Shown here: positions 1-10,929 of the stretch, piece after piece
How positions within the stretch are numbered: position 1 is the first letter of the stretch
How the letters are laid out: every line of letters starts with the position of its first letter
Assembly: GCA_014898415.1 (NCBI GenBank)
Contig: RCTD01000015.1
Coordinates: 1,116,001-1,180,000, forward strand
DNA length: 64,000 nucleotides
Source of the DNA: Stromatinia cepivora
Lineage: Eukaryota > Ascomycota > Leotiomycetes > Helotiales > Sclerotiniaceae
Direction: 5' to 3'
Translations under genes and position numbers: made by a program
The notes under the pieces: model-generated
Seen by the model: the letters and a program-made list of their open reading frames with translations, nothing else
What the model was told of the DNA's origin: nothing
Database searches by the model: none

Positions 1-430
1 TACAGAGGTTGATGGGGTAAGTATTGTAAGACACATCAAAAAATGATTATACTTGATTCCACAGATAAGGGTTCTGATCAATAATATTATTATATTGATT
101 GAAAATTTATATAATGAAATCTAAATGATTAAAGTATTATAAATTCTCAATTATTTATTTAAAATTATTTAAAATCATTAATTTTTTATTCAAAAATCTA
201 TTCTAAAATTATTAAAAAAGATTATATAAGCTTTAAAATTTTCAAAATCATCAAATTGTTGAGATTTTATTGAAATCCTCGAAATACAATCAAAATTTTC
301 AAAATTCGAAGTTTGAAGGGAGAACAGTTCAATATCTATTCAAGTTGTTTAAAGCAGTATCAAAAGATAGGAAAAACAATGATATTTAGGTAAAAAATGT
401 CTTACAATACTTACCCCATCAACCTCCGTA
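1..430. mobile_element. Tc1/mariner-type MITE (TA-flanked, non-autonomous)
   Basis: The two ends are near-perfect inverted repeats of about 32 bp: the left end reads TACAGAGGTTGATGGGGTAA and the right end is its reverse complement with one mismatch, closing in CCTCCGTA at 430. Both ends lie on TA, the usual target duplication of Tc1/mariner elements. The interior is AT-rich with no coding frame, so it is non-autonomous. The element starts at the first base of the window, so the left flank cannot be checked. Confidence 0.8.
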
Positions 431-855
431 GATCTAGTTTACGAGAACGGTATGTGCTGAGGGGAAAGTCATAATAGGGAACGAGTAGGAAGATTGTAAC
501 GTGACGAGAAGATTGAAAGTACATGGCTCTGACAAGCATCTGTCAACGTGCTGTATCTCGTTTTACAGAAAGCAGAGTCTGAACAAGATGGTTAGCCATA
601 AGACAGTAGTGAGAAGATGACCAGCTCATGAAAGCTTACTTAGTACAAACTATCATCGTACTCTCATCAAACAGTTCCTTTAATACACTCCGTTTGAGGC
701 ACCATGGTATTCTAATGAAGAGAATTATATATTATCAATCCACAAAATAAACCATTCAAAATCTTCACAGGTATACCCCTCTTTCAATATCACCAATCTC
801 TCCATCTGAAAGCGGACCTCAAAACCTGACCTAATTCTACGTCGCCAGCTAAAAC
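431..855. other. Intergenic, nothing recognised
   Basis: No coding frame, RNA gene or repeat could be supported between the two transposons. Confidence 0.5.
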
Positions 856-863
856 CTTAAAAC

Positions 864-1387
864 TAGGCTGCGCAACGGGTATCTATGGGGCGGATAATAA
901 TTTTGGTGGATTATTCGTTGGGTATCTGTTTATGGGTCGGATTATTTGTATATATTAATGGGTTATTTATGGATTATTTGTGAATTATTTGTTTATTTAT
1001 AGATTGATGAATTATTTATAGATAGATAGATAATTTGCAAATTATTTGTAAATTATCTGTAAATTATTTGCGGATTATTTGTAGATTATTTGTATAAATA
1101 ATTTTTATATTAATCTTTATATTAATCTTATATAATAAATATATATAAAATACAAATAATTTATAAATTTATAAATAATCTATAAATAATTTATAAATAA
1201 TTTGTAAATTATTTATTTATTTATAGATAATTTATCAATCTATAAATAGATAATAATCTATAGATAAATAGATAATCTGTAAATAATCTATAAATATTTG
1301 TTTGTAGATCAGATTATTTTAAAATCTCAATGGATAATCTGCAAAACAAATAAACTATTTAATTGCGGGTAATTTATGCACAGCCTA
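864..1387. mobile_element. hAT-type MITE with 8-bp target duplication
   Basis: Ends are TAGGCTGCGCA and its inverse TGCACAGCCTA (one mismatch). The element is flanked on both sides by the identical octamer CTTAAAAC (856-863 and 1388-1395), the 8-bp target duplication typical of hAT transposons. Inside, the left half repeats ATTATTTGT-like units and the right half repeats the complement, so the element is a long imperfect palindrome. No transposase frame is present. Confidence 0.85.
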
Positions 1388-1395
1388 CTTAAAAC

Positions 1396-2508
1396 TTCTA
1401 CTCCTTATTCAATCCCTTCTCAAGATGTTGGAGTGGGGTGTGTATTGCAGGATTCACTACATATGCTGCATATCCATCCTATTCACTGCCTCCAGCTGAC
1501 AAACACGACACTGTTGTTTTTATGTTAGATCTGTTATTTGTATTGTTGTTGTTATTACGCCTCTTACTTATGTGTGATAAAACGCACTTATGGTAGACGT
1601 CGCTGACCGGCGTACGGGGAGGGATATGAAAAGTTTTCGCAGCTATTTACTTTTTTGTCATGAGAATACTGAGCGCTGTGATATTTGTTATGTGTGTGAT
1701 GTGCTAGGTGATTATTCATTCCACACCAATAGCAATAGGAGGCGGAATTGAACCATTAATATTGTTACAAGACAGTAAGGAGTCTGCTGGCACAAGCATT
1801 ATGTACGGTTTCCCACTTGACATCTAGCACAGGTTCAAGTTCAAGTACATGCACAGATGGCTGCGATCTCATCAACATCCATCATTGTGAGTTTCTCCCG
1901 CCCATGATCCCAAGTATTAATTATAGTTCAGACAGCCAACCGCAAACCACGAGAAGCTGCAAAACCTAGGAAGCTAGCCAATAATCCACTTCTAATGAAT
2001 TCCAAACAATCACCATAAGCTTCCCAGTAATCATCCCGTATTTCTCCACTGTTTGACCGAAGTTGCCATGCTAAACTATCTCATCTCGTTCTTAACCCTC
2101 CACTGGTTATAGAGGAATCACAACCGTCAATTACGATCAAGCAAACAAGAATGCAGGTTTTCGAATGCATGGATACTGAAGAATGTCAATATCAATGTGA
2201 GATTCGGTGGTGCCACAATACGCATCCTAACCGAGCATGAAAGGAGAAGACAACTCAACCTCACCAAGCACAAACCTTGACCAGAAACTGCCGCACGTAC
2301 TATAGGCTCACAAGGGGGCAAAGACAAAAATCATGTTCATATGTTTGGTATCATTCTTTTGTTTGTTCATTATTGTACGCCATTTTCCCGTATTATAGTC
2401 ACGTACAATACAACTCCGCAGATATCGTTCATGAATCATCATGACCCAGCTCTATCCATGCATCTGTCGGTGATTACTTCATCTTGCAAATCCCATTTCT
2501 GTGTGTTA
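1396..2508. other. Intergenic, 3' flank of the helicase gene
   Basis: Only short frames without family features are present. It probably contains the 3' UTR of the minus-strand helicase gene at its right end. Confidence 0.5.
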
Positions 2509-5500
2509 TCAATCCACAACATCCAATTCTTCCTCACCTTCGAGAATCTCATCATCTTCCTCCAAGCCCTCAAACCCATCTCCATCCTCGTCAACATCCC
2601 CAACTACCTTTCCCTCCTCGATAGCTAGAATATCCGCTCCACCTTCCGGCAAACCTCTCTCCTCTCTCAACTGTCTTATCTTAGAATTAGTCATCTCAAA
2701 AACATATTGGCCCAAATGTTCCACTCCCTCCATGACAGCTTCGCCCGGCACTGACTCCAGCCCCTCCTCATCCGCCAATATCCTCTGACTTGGCCACATC
2801 TCCCCAGTACTCAGCATCAACTTATCTGGTCTCGATAATAGGATATCGAAGGCCTGTTTTAGCTCGAAACACGATTCGAAGACCTCTCGTCGTCCTAAAA
2901 TGTAGAGGCCGAGACGAGCGCGAGATAGTGCTACAGTAAGACGTCTGATGTCACGGAGGTAACCGACGCGTGATGTACGAGTGAGAGAAAGAATAACATC
3001 TAAAGTTTTGTTAGTAGTCTAATGGCAACGAAATAACCTTGACGAAACTTACAATCATTTTGTTCTCCTTGGTATTTATCAACTGTTGTGACGATTTTTG
3101 GGAGACCAAATAGAGGATTCTTGGCACATCGATGGGATAGGACATCTTTAATTAGTGCACGTTGCCCAGCATATGTGGATAATATGCTGATCTTCGAAGC
3201 GGGATATCCGAGTAGGCGCATATATTGGTAGATAGCAACTGCATATTCTGCTTCTCCTAAATTCTGGATGAAATGAGGAGTTGGCTCCATTTCGCCCTTC
3301 CCTTTGTAATCAGGCACTTGGATGAATTGATAATCGTATTTGAAACCAACGTTTGCGGTTTGATATTCAGGTGTGGTTGATACAATTGGCAAATTACCAA
3401 GATTTTGATATCGCCAGGAGTAGAGAGATGCAATGGACGGACGAGCACGACCCTGTTGATCGAGATTAATAGTCGGGACACCTAAGCGGACTAGGCGAGA
3501 GAAAAGGGATTGTTCGAGATTTGCGTAATGACGGAACGCAAGATTTTGAATGACTGGAGAGTTCTGGAAATGGTCACCACACAAAACTACACGTTGAAGA
3601 GGGGTCCCGCCACTCTTTGGCTTTTGCAACGCCATAGGGATGAAGTTTTCGATTTCAGTGATCTGAGCCGCTTCCTCCATAACAACATTGTCGTAGTGGA
3701 AGCCAAGTGACGATATTTCACGTCTTCTCATGGCTGCATGCGTAGAGGTCATGGCAATGATTCGAGCCTCGTTGGTGAGAAGATAGTTTGCCTTATCTCG
3801 ATCGCGTCGCAATATCTCAAAAGGTCGAACATCTTCAAGCTCAGTGAATATCTTAGTAATGTGGTGATAACATCCCGTAGCTACATCAGCGACAGCATCT
3901 TTATCAGCACCAGGAGGGAAAAGGGGTTGAGGGGCATTCGAAAAGTAGTAGTGAAAGGGAAATGCAGAGACGATCGACTCTGACGTTGACTCCGGGTCTT
4001 TCATGACTTCCTGGAATCTTGTCCATGCCGGCTCAACGTAGACTGAGTTGAAGTAACCGGCAGTCTCAGCCGAGCTGCCATGCGCACCTGGAGCACCGAA
4101 ATTGGCAGCAAGGCGATCGACCTCTCTGAGATACCCATCTCTATTTTCAAGAAAAGACTCGACACGCCCATGCTTGCTGAAGTTCGTTTCAGTGTCTAGT
4201 TCCTCCTCGCCATGCCCCAACCGTAAAAGATGTCGTTCATCAATATCAAGAGCAACAATTTTCTGGAACAATTGATTAAGAGCCTGATTACTATGGGCAA
4301 TAAGAAGAGTGCGCTGGTTAGGAAAGTTGTGATATAGATTGTTGATGATCTGAGTTGCAACGTCCGTTTTCCCAGTTCCTGGAGGACCAACAATAACGGT
4401 AAGACCGGGTTGCGTGCCGGATACGATGGCTTCAATTTGAGCAGGAGTAAAACGGACTTGATTCAACTTAGGGGTATCCATAGGATATGGTCCTGTACTT
4501 GGAGGTTTATAGGAAGAGACTTGAATGGCTTGTGGCTCTTCGTTTGGCGTCGGTTCCGCTTCCCTGCGTCTCTTTTTCGTTGGTCTAGCTGGTGGTTCGG
4601 CAGCTTTCGCTACCGTCTGCAACACATAGGGTGGTCCAAAGCTACCTGTAACATCGTCGTTTGGCTGAATAGTCCTACCGGGCAAGCTTTCAATGAGATG
4701 TTGCCAGTCAAGAAATGTGTCCCGATAGTCGACCTTTTTGAGTTGATTTGATAGTCTAGTATAATTGGCTCCCGCAGGGTCACCATAGCCTAGAAAGACC
4801 TCATGAAGCCAGGGAGCCAACGGGACATCAGATAATGTCAGACTCCTAATCGATTCGAGGATCGGTTTGAAGTTATTTTCACGTCCTCTTCTGCGAACAA
4901 TGACGTTCATAGTTTCGTAAATGTCAGGCTTGCCTTTGTCGACACGATCTTTGTCCTCTTTATACATAGCTGCGTCAAGTTTAAGTTGGAGTCTTCGCGA
5001 GCCAGCGCGAGCATTGCCGTTGACTTGGCCATTGTAATTCATCAATGAGCGTCCTAGGTCATCTTGAACTTGGATGACTTCGGCAGCTCGGAGATATCTC
5101 AGACCTAGCTTTTGAGCGTCCGAAGTGGTTGCCCCGCCATTCGCGATCATAGCAGATTCGTCAGTGGCTTTCACGGAGAGCAAGAAGATCACGTCGTCGG
5201 GCCGTAACGAATCCCATTCTCGGCGAATGTTTTCAGCCATGCGGCTGACATCAATCGTGACCTCGGCTCGGACGACCGCTGGTTTGTCATCTCCTACAAG
5301 GGGAGGTACAACTTCAAGGATACTAAAAGCTGGTTAAAGAGGTCGCGATGAGAACACGAGGTTACACTTACGAAGGTTTCGTTATTGGCAGTGCCATCCT
5401 GGAAAATCCTTCAAAACTTGTTTGGCCTGTCCTACCAGCTACTGGTCGGAGACGCTTTATTGTGTCCTCGACATCTCGTCTGATCTCATAAAATGATTCG

Positions 5501-7185
5501 CATCGATGCAAGATGAATGATCGCCATAGAAAGTCTCCAACGGTCAAATATTGCAGGTTCAGCTTCGGGATAGCAAGGGGTTGTGACCCATCAAATCCAT
5601 CATTCCTAAGCAGGGTTCTTTCAAAGAGAGTACTTTCTGTTGGAAGAATACTCAAGTCACGGGCAGTCTCTTGGAATGTTTTCTTGCGCTTTCATGTGTC
5701 GATAGAAGAATCTCCAGAAGAAATCTACGATCTACTATGACGTTAGTAGATGGTGGATAAGAAGTCCGTAAGTCAAGAAGGTTGCAGAGCTCTATCATCT
5801 CAGCGTCTGTAAGGGATTCTAGATGACCCTCGAGCTCCACCCGCTTATCGATGGACGAATAATTAGACAAGGCAAGAATAGTCAACTTTTCCTTAAAGTG
5901 CTTGAGTGCAGTCCTTTGCAGGACGCTAGTGTTTGCGCAATGGCGTTCATATGCTTCCGTACGGCTATGCTGAACACCTGTATGGTCATTGATTGCGAAG
6001 TATGTATAATGCTTAAAAAGCGCATACAAATCTCGTAAAAGCCCATTCTCCTCATCATTGAATGCTGGAGATAGTCTGATAGTTGGAAGAACGTGCAAAT
6101 CTTGTAAAAGTGTGTTCACATATCTCCTGGTTGGTAATTGACTTTGAAGATCTGATAAAAACTCTATAAATCTCTCACAATACTGTACATTCTCTACTTT
6201 GTGTGTCAGTGTGGAAACAATAGTGATAGCAAGGGTTTCAACATACCGGTTTTAATTTTCTCTCCATAAAGTTGATTGAAAAAGTCAAGAACCAGAGTCA
6301 AGAGCCAGGATCGCTCAAATCGAAGCCGGGCTTTTGTAGGTTCATCAGAGGCATCATATCGTTTTGCTGCCGCCCTCCAAGCTTTCTTCAATTGTACAGT
6401 ATGATCAAGTATCTTCTCCCTTTTCTTCTCGCTCGAAATGTTGTGCCAGATAGATATCGAAACCAAAGGTGCGCACTCTTTCCGAACTATCCCAATGTCT
6501 AAAGACTGAAATGCGCCGATTATGAATGATAGGAGATGTGTTCGAATCGTCGCAGAAAGAGTAGTGTCCAATGTCATAGACAGGATTCGTCGAAATAAGT
6601 TTGAGAAATTTGAGAAATCGGACGTATTATCCGTAAAGATATCTATGATGGTCAGCATAACGCATTGCAGCTTTCTTTAATAGCACTTACCCCAGGTCGG
6701 CAGATGTTCTCTAGTCCTTACATTTACAATAAGAACTATCAGAAGGATATGAAAGTTTGAAGCATCTTCAGAATAACCCGGCCAAAGATAACTAGCATTG
6801 TGGTCAGTAATGAGTCCCTGCCGCAAAGTCTTGATGGATGAATGTACTTCTCAAGGATATGAAAATTTTCAAGTATCAAAAGAGACCTGAATGAGAAGTT
6901 CTCCTGCTCCAAAACATCCCATATTTCTGTCTTGATCACGTCCGGCTTGACCTTTACTTTTTTGTTTTGCGGACTTTTTGAAGGCTTCGACCAATGTTTT
7001 GCGGCAAGTTGCGCAAATGAGCTTTCGTTCTGTGGTTCCTCCGGGGGCAATACTCCCATAGTCTCTTCCACAGCCTTCCCCTGACCTCTTCCTTTCGTCC
7101 TCGGAGCCATTGTTGTTACTCGTGGTGGACTGGCAATTTGTATTGCGCGCGTCAGTCGCGTGTGGACGGGCGTCTTATCAGACAT
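2509..7185 (-). CDS. cwf11: Cwf11/Aquarius-like intron-binding RNA helicase (apparent frameshift)
   Basis: This is the spliceosomal SF1 helicase called Aquarius in animals and Cwf11 in fission yeast, which binds intron RNA near the branch point. Six exons on the minus strand: 7185-6848, 6791-6691, 6642-6247, 6196-5372, 5322-3053, 2999-2509, giving about 1470 residues. Family evidence: the N-terminal LENYLWPGYS stretch, the LPKLNLQYLTVGDFLWRSF-type block (5372-5655), Walker A GPPGTGKT (about 4370-4397) and motif II MEEAAQITE (about 3660-3690) in the Aquarius form. The tail is acidic. Near 5690 the frame breaks: the reading ending ..LLSTHE must move to another frame to continue RKKTFQETARDL, with no possible intron between. 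The start at 7185 is the first in-frame ATG; an internal MAPRTK start is also possible. Confidence 0.88.
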
Positions 7186-7376
7186 AATTTTTGGAAGCTG
7201 GTGCTTTCACACGTGATGACTAAGCAGAATTTCGCCGTATCTAGATTGACGTCGCGATAACCTTCATCTATTTCCTACTTCTCGTGACAACTAATTCTGC
7301 CACCGAAACTTCCACAATATAGATCCTCACCTGCGCCAGTACGGGAGGAATTATCGAATCGACATTACATTACGGT
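7186..7376. promoter_or_regulatory. Shared divergent promoter of cwf11 and THOC1 genes
   Basis: Only 191 bp separate the start codons of two divergently transcribed mRNA-processing genes, so the promoters must overlap. No clear TATA box was seen. The role is inferred from position alone. Confidence 0.6.
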
Positions 7377-9525
7377 ATGGCTGCCAGCATGGAGGGCCAC
7401 GGTTTGCCAATGGTAGACTCTTTTGCGCAATTATTGTTGGAAATGCTTCAGCAGGCTGAATTGGTCAAAGAAACACATACGATAGAGTCGCCATTGACTA
7501 AGACCGAACTTGCAAATACATACGAGCGAATCGATCAAATATTCAGCGAAGCGGCATCTATAGAATCTAAAAAGCGCAGTCAGTATGCGATCATCGAAAC
7601 CGCTGTTCGAGATACTTTCAACAATTTACTGGTAAGCCTTGCACCAGTACGACCGGTAGACAAACTCTGACTACCTATAGGCCTCCATATCTATTGAAAA
7701 TTCTTCCTCTTCACGATTATGGAACCTCCTCGATATCATCTCCATCTTATCTGACGACGAACAATGCGAACCCGCCCTTCTATTTTGGCTCGTTGAAGAA
7801 TTGCTGGATAGTCAGACAATTGCTGGATGCCGGAGGATATTTGACTACCTCGAGTCACGACGTGAGAAGATCACGGCAAAGCATTTCAACCAAAAGAATC
7901 TGGTAATTTTGAGAAGCTGCAACGAGCTTCTGCGGCGACTTTCCAGGGCTGAGGATACTGCATTTTGTGGTCGAGTTTTTATTTTCATGTTTCAGAGCTT
8001 TCCACTTGGGGACAAGAGTTCTGTGAATTTGCGCGGCGAATTTCATGTTGAAAATGTCACATCTTTCGATGCCCTACTGCCCAATCCAGTGGATACAGAA
8101 AAGATGGAAGTGGATTCGGATAGCAACGCGAAAACAACTCCACCAGACACCAAACCAACTTCAAATGGACGAACGAGCACGGCGAAAGGTTTGGAAGACA
8201 GCAATGGTTCCGGCAAGGATGTGGCATCATCAAAACGTGAACCGCCGATGAAACCTGATGAGTTATACCCAATCTTTTGGTCATTACAACAGAGCTTTAG
8301 CCAACCGAAGAGATTGTTCAATGCCGAGAATTTTGCTGAGTTTAAGAAGGGTCTGGAAGCTACAATAGCTACATTCAAGTCGGTACAGCATGAAACTGTA
8401 GGGCGCCCGGCAGCAAGAGCGGCAGAGGATAATAAGAGAGGAACAAAAAGAAAGCGCAGTCAAGGAGAGGATGACCTAGCAAATTCTTTCAACCCTAAGT
8501 ATCTCACAAGCAGGGACTTATTTGAATTGGAGGTATGCCATCTCCCAACACTTTCGAGAATATTTTAAATTTAACCTTAAATCGTTAGATAAGCGACTTG
8601 TCATTTAGAAGGCATATACTCGTACAAATCTTAATAATCATGGATTTCCTTCTTTCATTAAGCACCAAAGCGAAAGAGAAGCTTTCAAAAGCTTTACCAG
8701 AGAACCTTAATAGATCGGTCACATATGCCGACCAGACACTTAGTGAGGAGGATGTAAGCGATCCCTTTCCCATACCCATTCCTATGAATACCAGCTGACA
8801 CTTCATAGACGAAGTGGCTGTTAGATACGAAAAAGACGATTGCAGAATATTTGAAGAAAGGTGCGGATGGCGCATTCTTCTATCGCATGGTTGAGACGGT
8901 TCTTTCGAGAGACAAGAATTGGGTTCGTTGGAAAGTTGAAAATTGTCCTTCTATTGCTAGACCAGCCGTGTCACCCCAAGATTATGTTGCTGCTAAAGCA
9001 TCAGCTCGCAAAGCGACAACTAATAAACGATTACGCCCCAACCCTTTGGGATCGTTGGACCTCAAATTCCTCGCGGAAACCGACGTGCAAAGTGGTTTAG
9101 AGAGGCTGAAGAAACCAGAACGATACCAAGTTCCCTCCATCAAGAGCTTCAGAAATAAAATCGACCTAGATGATATGGATATCGATATGGCTCGGGACGA
9201 GGAATCGAAAAACGTAGCTATAGAAGCAAAAGCGAGTAAATGTTGGAGAGCATTACGAATCGCTAGTGCTAGCAAACTTGCTGCTTTTGACAAAATCGAG
9301 AAATCGGACAGCATCGACGAAATTTTCAAGGATGATGTTAAACCGGAGGATCTTATTACCCCTGGCGATGAGGATGCGCTGGAGAATGGAGATCCGAAAG
9401 TTGGCGAAGGGGACGAGGGGGCAAAAGTATTACCCCTGGGAAATGAGGATGTGGATATGGAGAATGAGAAGAAAGATGAGCAATCGAGTATTCCCACGGT
9501 TCCCGTGACGGAAGTGGAAACATGA
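7377..9525 (+). CDS. HPR1: THO complex subunit 1 (Hpr1/THOC1)
   Basis: Core subunit of the THO part of TREX, which couples transcription to mRNP packaging and nuclear export. Four exons: 7377-7631, 7681-8532, 8589-8753, 8809-9525, coding 662 residues. The joined protein carries family blocks: NETA-like helical N terminus, a RVFIFMFQSFPLGDKS region, LYPIFWSLQQSF followed by FAEFKKGLEATI, and RRHILVQILIIMDFLLSL. The C-terminal third is charged; the stretch with KCWRALRIAS resembles the position of the death-like domain of animal THOC1. An acidic, poorly conserved insert (about residues 205-255) follows the first domain. It shares its promoter with the cwf11 gene. Splice sites are all GT-AG and keep frame. 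Confidence 0.9.
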
Positions 9526-10868
9526 TATTGTGGATAGGAACGATACGGGGCATTTACATCCGACATCATCATGCGTGGATGGGATGAGATGAGATGGTCA
9601 TCCACCATCTCCAGAAAATTGACGTGACGGAATGAACGTCATTGGCAGCTGTACTTGTACTTGTACTGTATAATACCCCTTTTGTATCTCGCGAAGATAT
9701 ATCATATACCATAGCAGAGCATAGTAAAGCATCGCTATGGAGTACTATCAATCCAAAAAGAGACTAGATAGTCTATTATATTATCATGCCGAAGCGAAAG
9801 TTATGAGTGTGATCCTACGAAATGATGCTTGAGGTGGGAATCCAAGAATGAGATTATCGGAGACAACGTCCACCGGAAAGTTTGAGTGGGAAGTCAATGA
9901 GATGAAAGCGAGTTTCTGCATGTACCGTTACTTTGGGATGATTAGTAGGTACTAAATGTTCAATTGGAAAATGAATGTTCAAGACTTTTCACCCCAGATT
10001 TTCAAAATATTGCATGAGATATGCAACAAAAGATTCGAAGGGAGGTGTACGGGTGGGATGAAGAGGTGGTAAATGGAGCAGGGTGTTTTTACTCTTGCTT
10101 TGATATGGTAGTGCATCCCACAATTGTATCTGAAAGACTATTTTGAGATGTTAAGAAAGCACTTCCAAGCCTAGAAGATTTACCCGCTACCAATTGGCTA
10201 AGGGGAAGTCAAACATGCATGGGCCTGAGTGGGTTCCATAAAATGCATTTCTGGAGATATTATTATTATTATTGGATGGCAAAGTATTTGGATATTGATG
10301 TACGTTCCTTGATTTAAATATTATTGGGATTCATATAGGAAGTCGTTTTGTAACGAGCTGCTTACTATCGTCGCTCCTTGCCATATATAGTAAGCGACTA
10401 CATTTTCACCTTAGCACTATTCCATTTAGAAAATAAGCTTATACCTTGAACTTCTCTCGTTAAATCGTTCTTTCAAGCGAGTAAGGAAGCGACGTTGGCG
10501 TGGCTGCTTTTTTGTCGATGAATTTGCAAGACCTCTATATCCGGAAAGACCCTTCCTGCAGCTATTCCCATTGAGGGCGGCGACCACGTGAATTTATACT
10601 TAATGGTCCATGAGCTTTCCTTATTCAATATAGTAGTTGGGTATGTACTCTTTCCTCGATTTTTAACTCTCGACATATTTTCGTCGGGGGGCTCAAGAGG
10701 TTTGTTTACATATGGAGTACATACGACTTATTCCATTTTGGAAATTTGATCATCTCATCTCAACTGCAACTTCAAAGATCCAGCTGTTGTTCTTACACAA
10801 TACCCTGACTTAAAACCTCTTCGAAAACCTTCTCAGAAGCAACAAGTACAATCAATGGTCATGACGAG
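9526..10868. other. Intergenic spacer
   Basis: No gene could be supported. A TAT trinucleotide run lies at about 10258-10275. The right end is the 5' region of the RING/Lon gene. Confidence 0.5.
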
Positions 10869-10929
10869 ATGTCTTCTCACATTGCTCCACTACATCCCTT
10901 CACTGGCCGGGATGCGAGGGAAATTGTGA
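10855..10929 (+). promoter_or_regulatory. Overlapping upstream ORF before the RING/Lon gene
   Basis: Two in-frame ATGs (10855 and 10861) precede the main start at 10869 in a different frame. The small ORF of 24 codons ends at TGA 10927-10929, inside the main coding region. If the transcript starts upstream, scanning ribosomes would meet these ATGs first. The first ATG has a T at -3 and the main start has G at -3, so leaky scanning is plausible. Confidence 0.45.

Noticed and set aside
8982..9608. 208-codon minus-strand Ser-rich frame
   Set aside because: Antisense of the last exon of the THOC1 gene.
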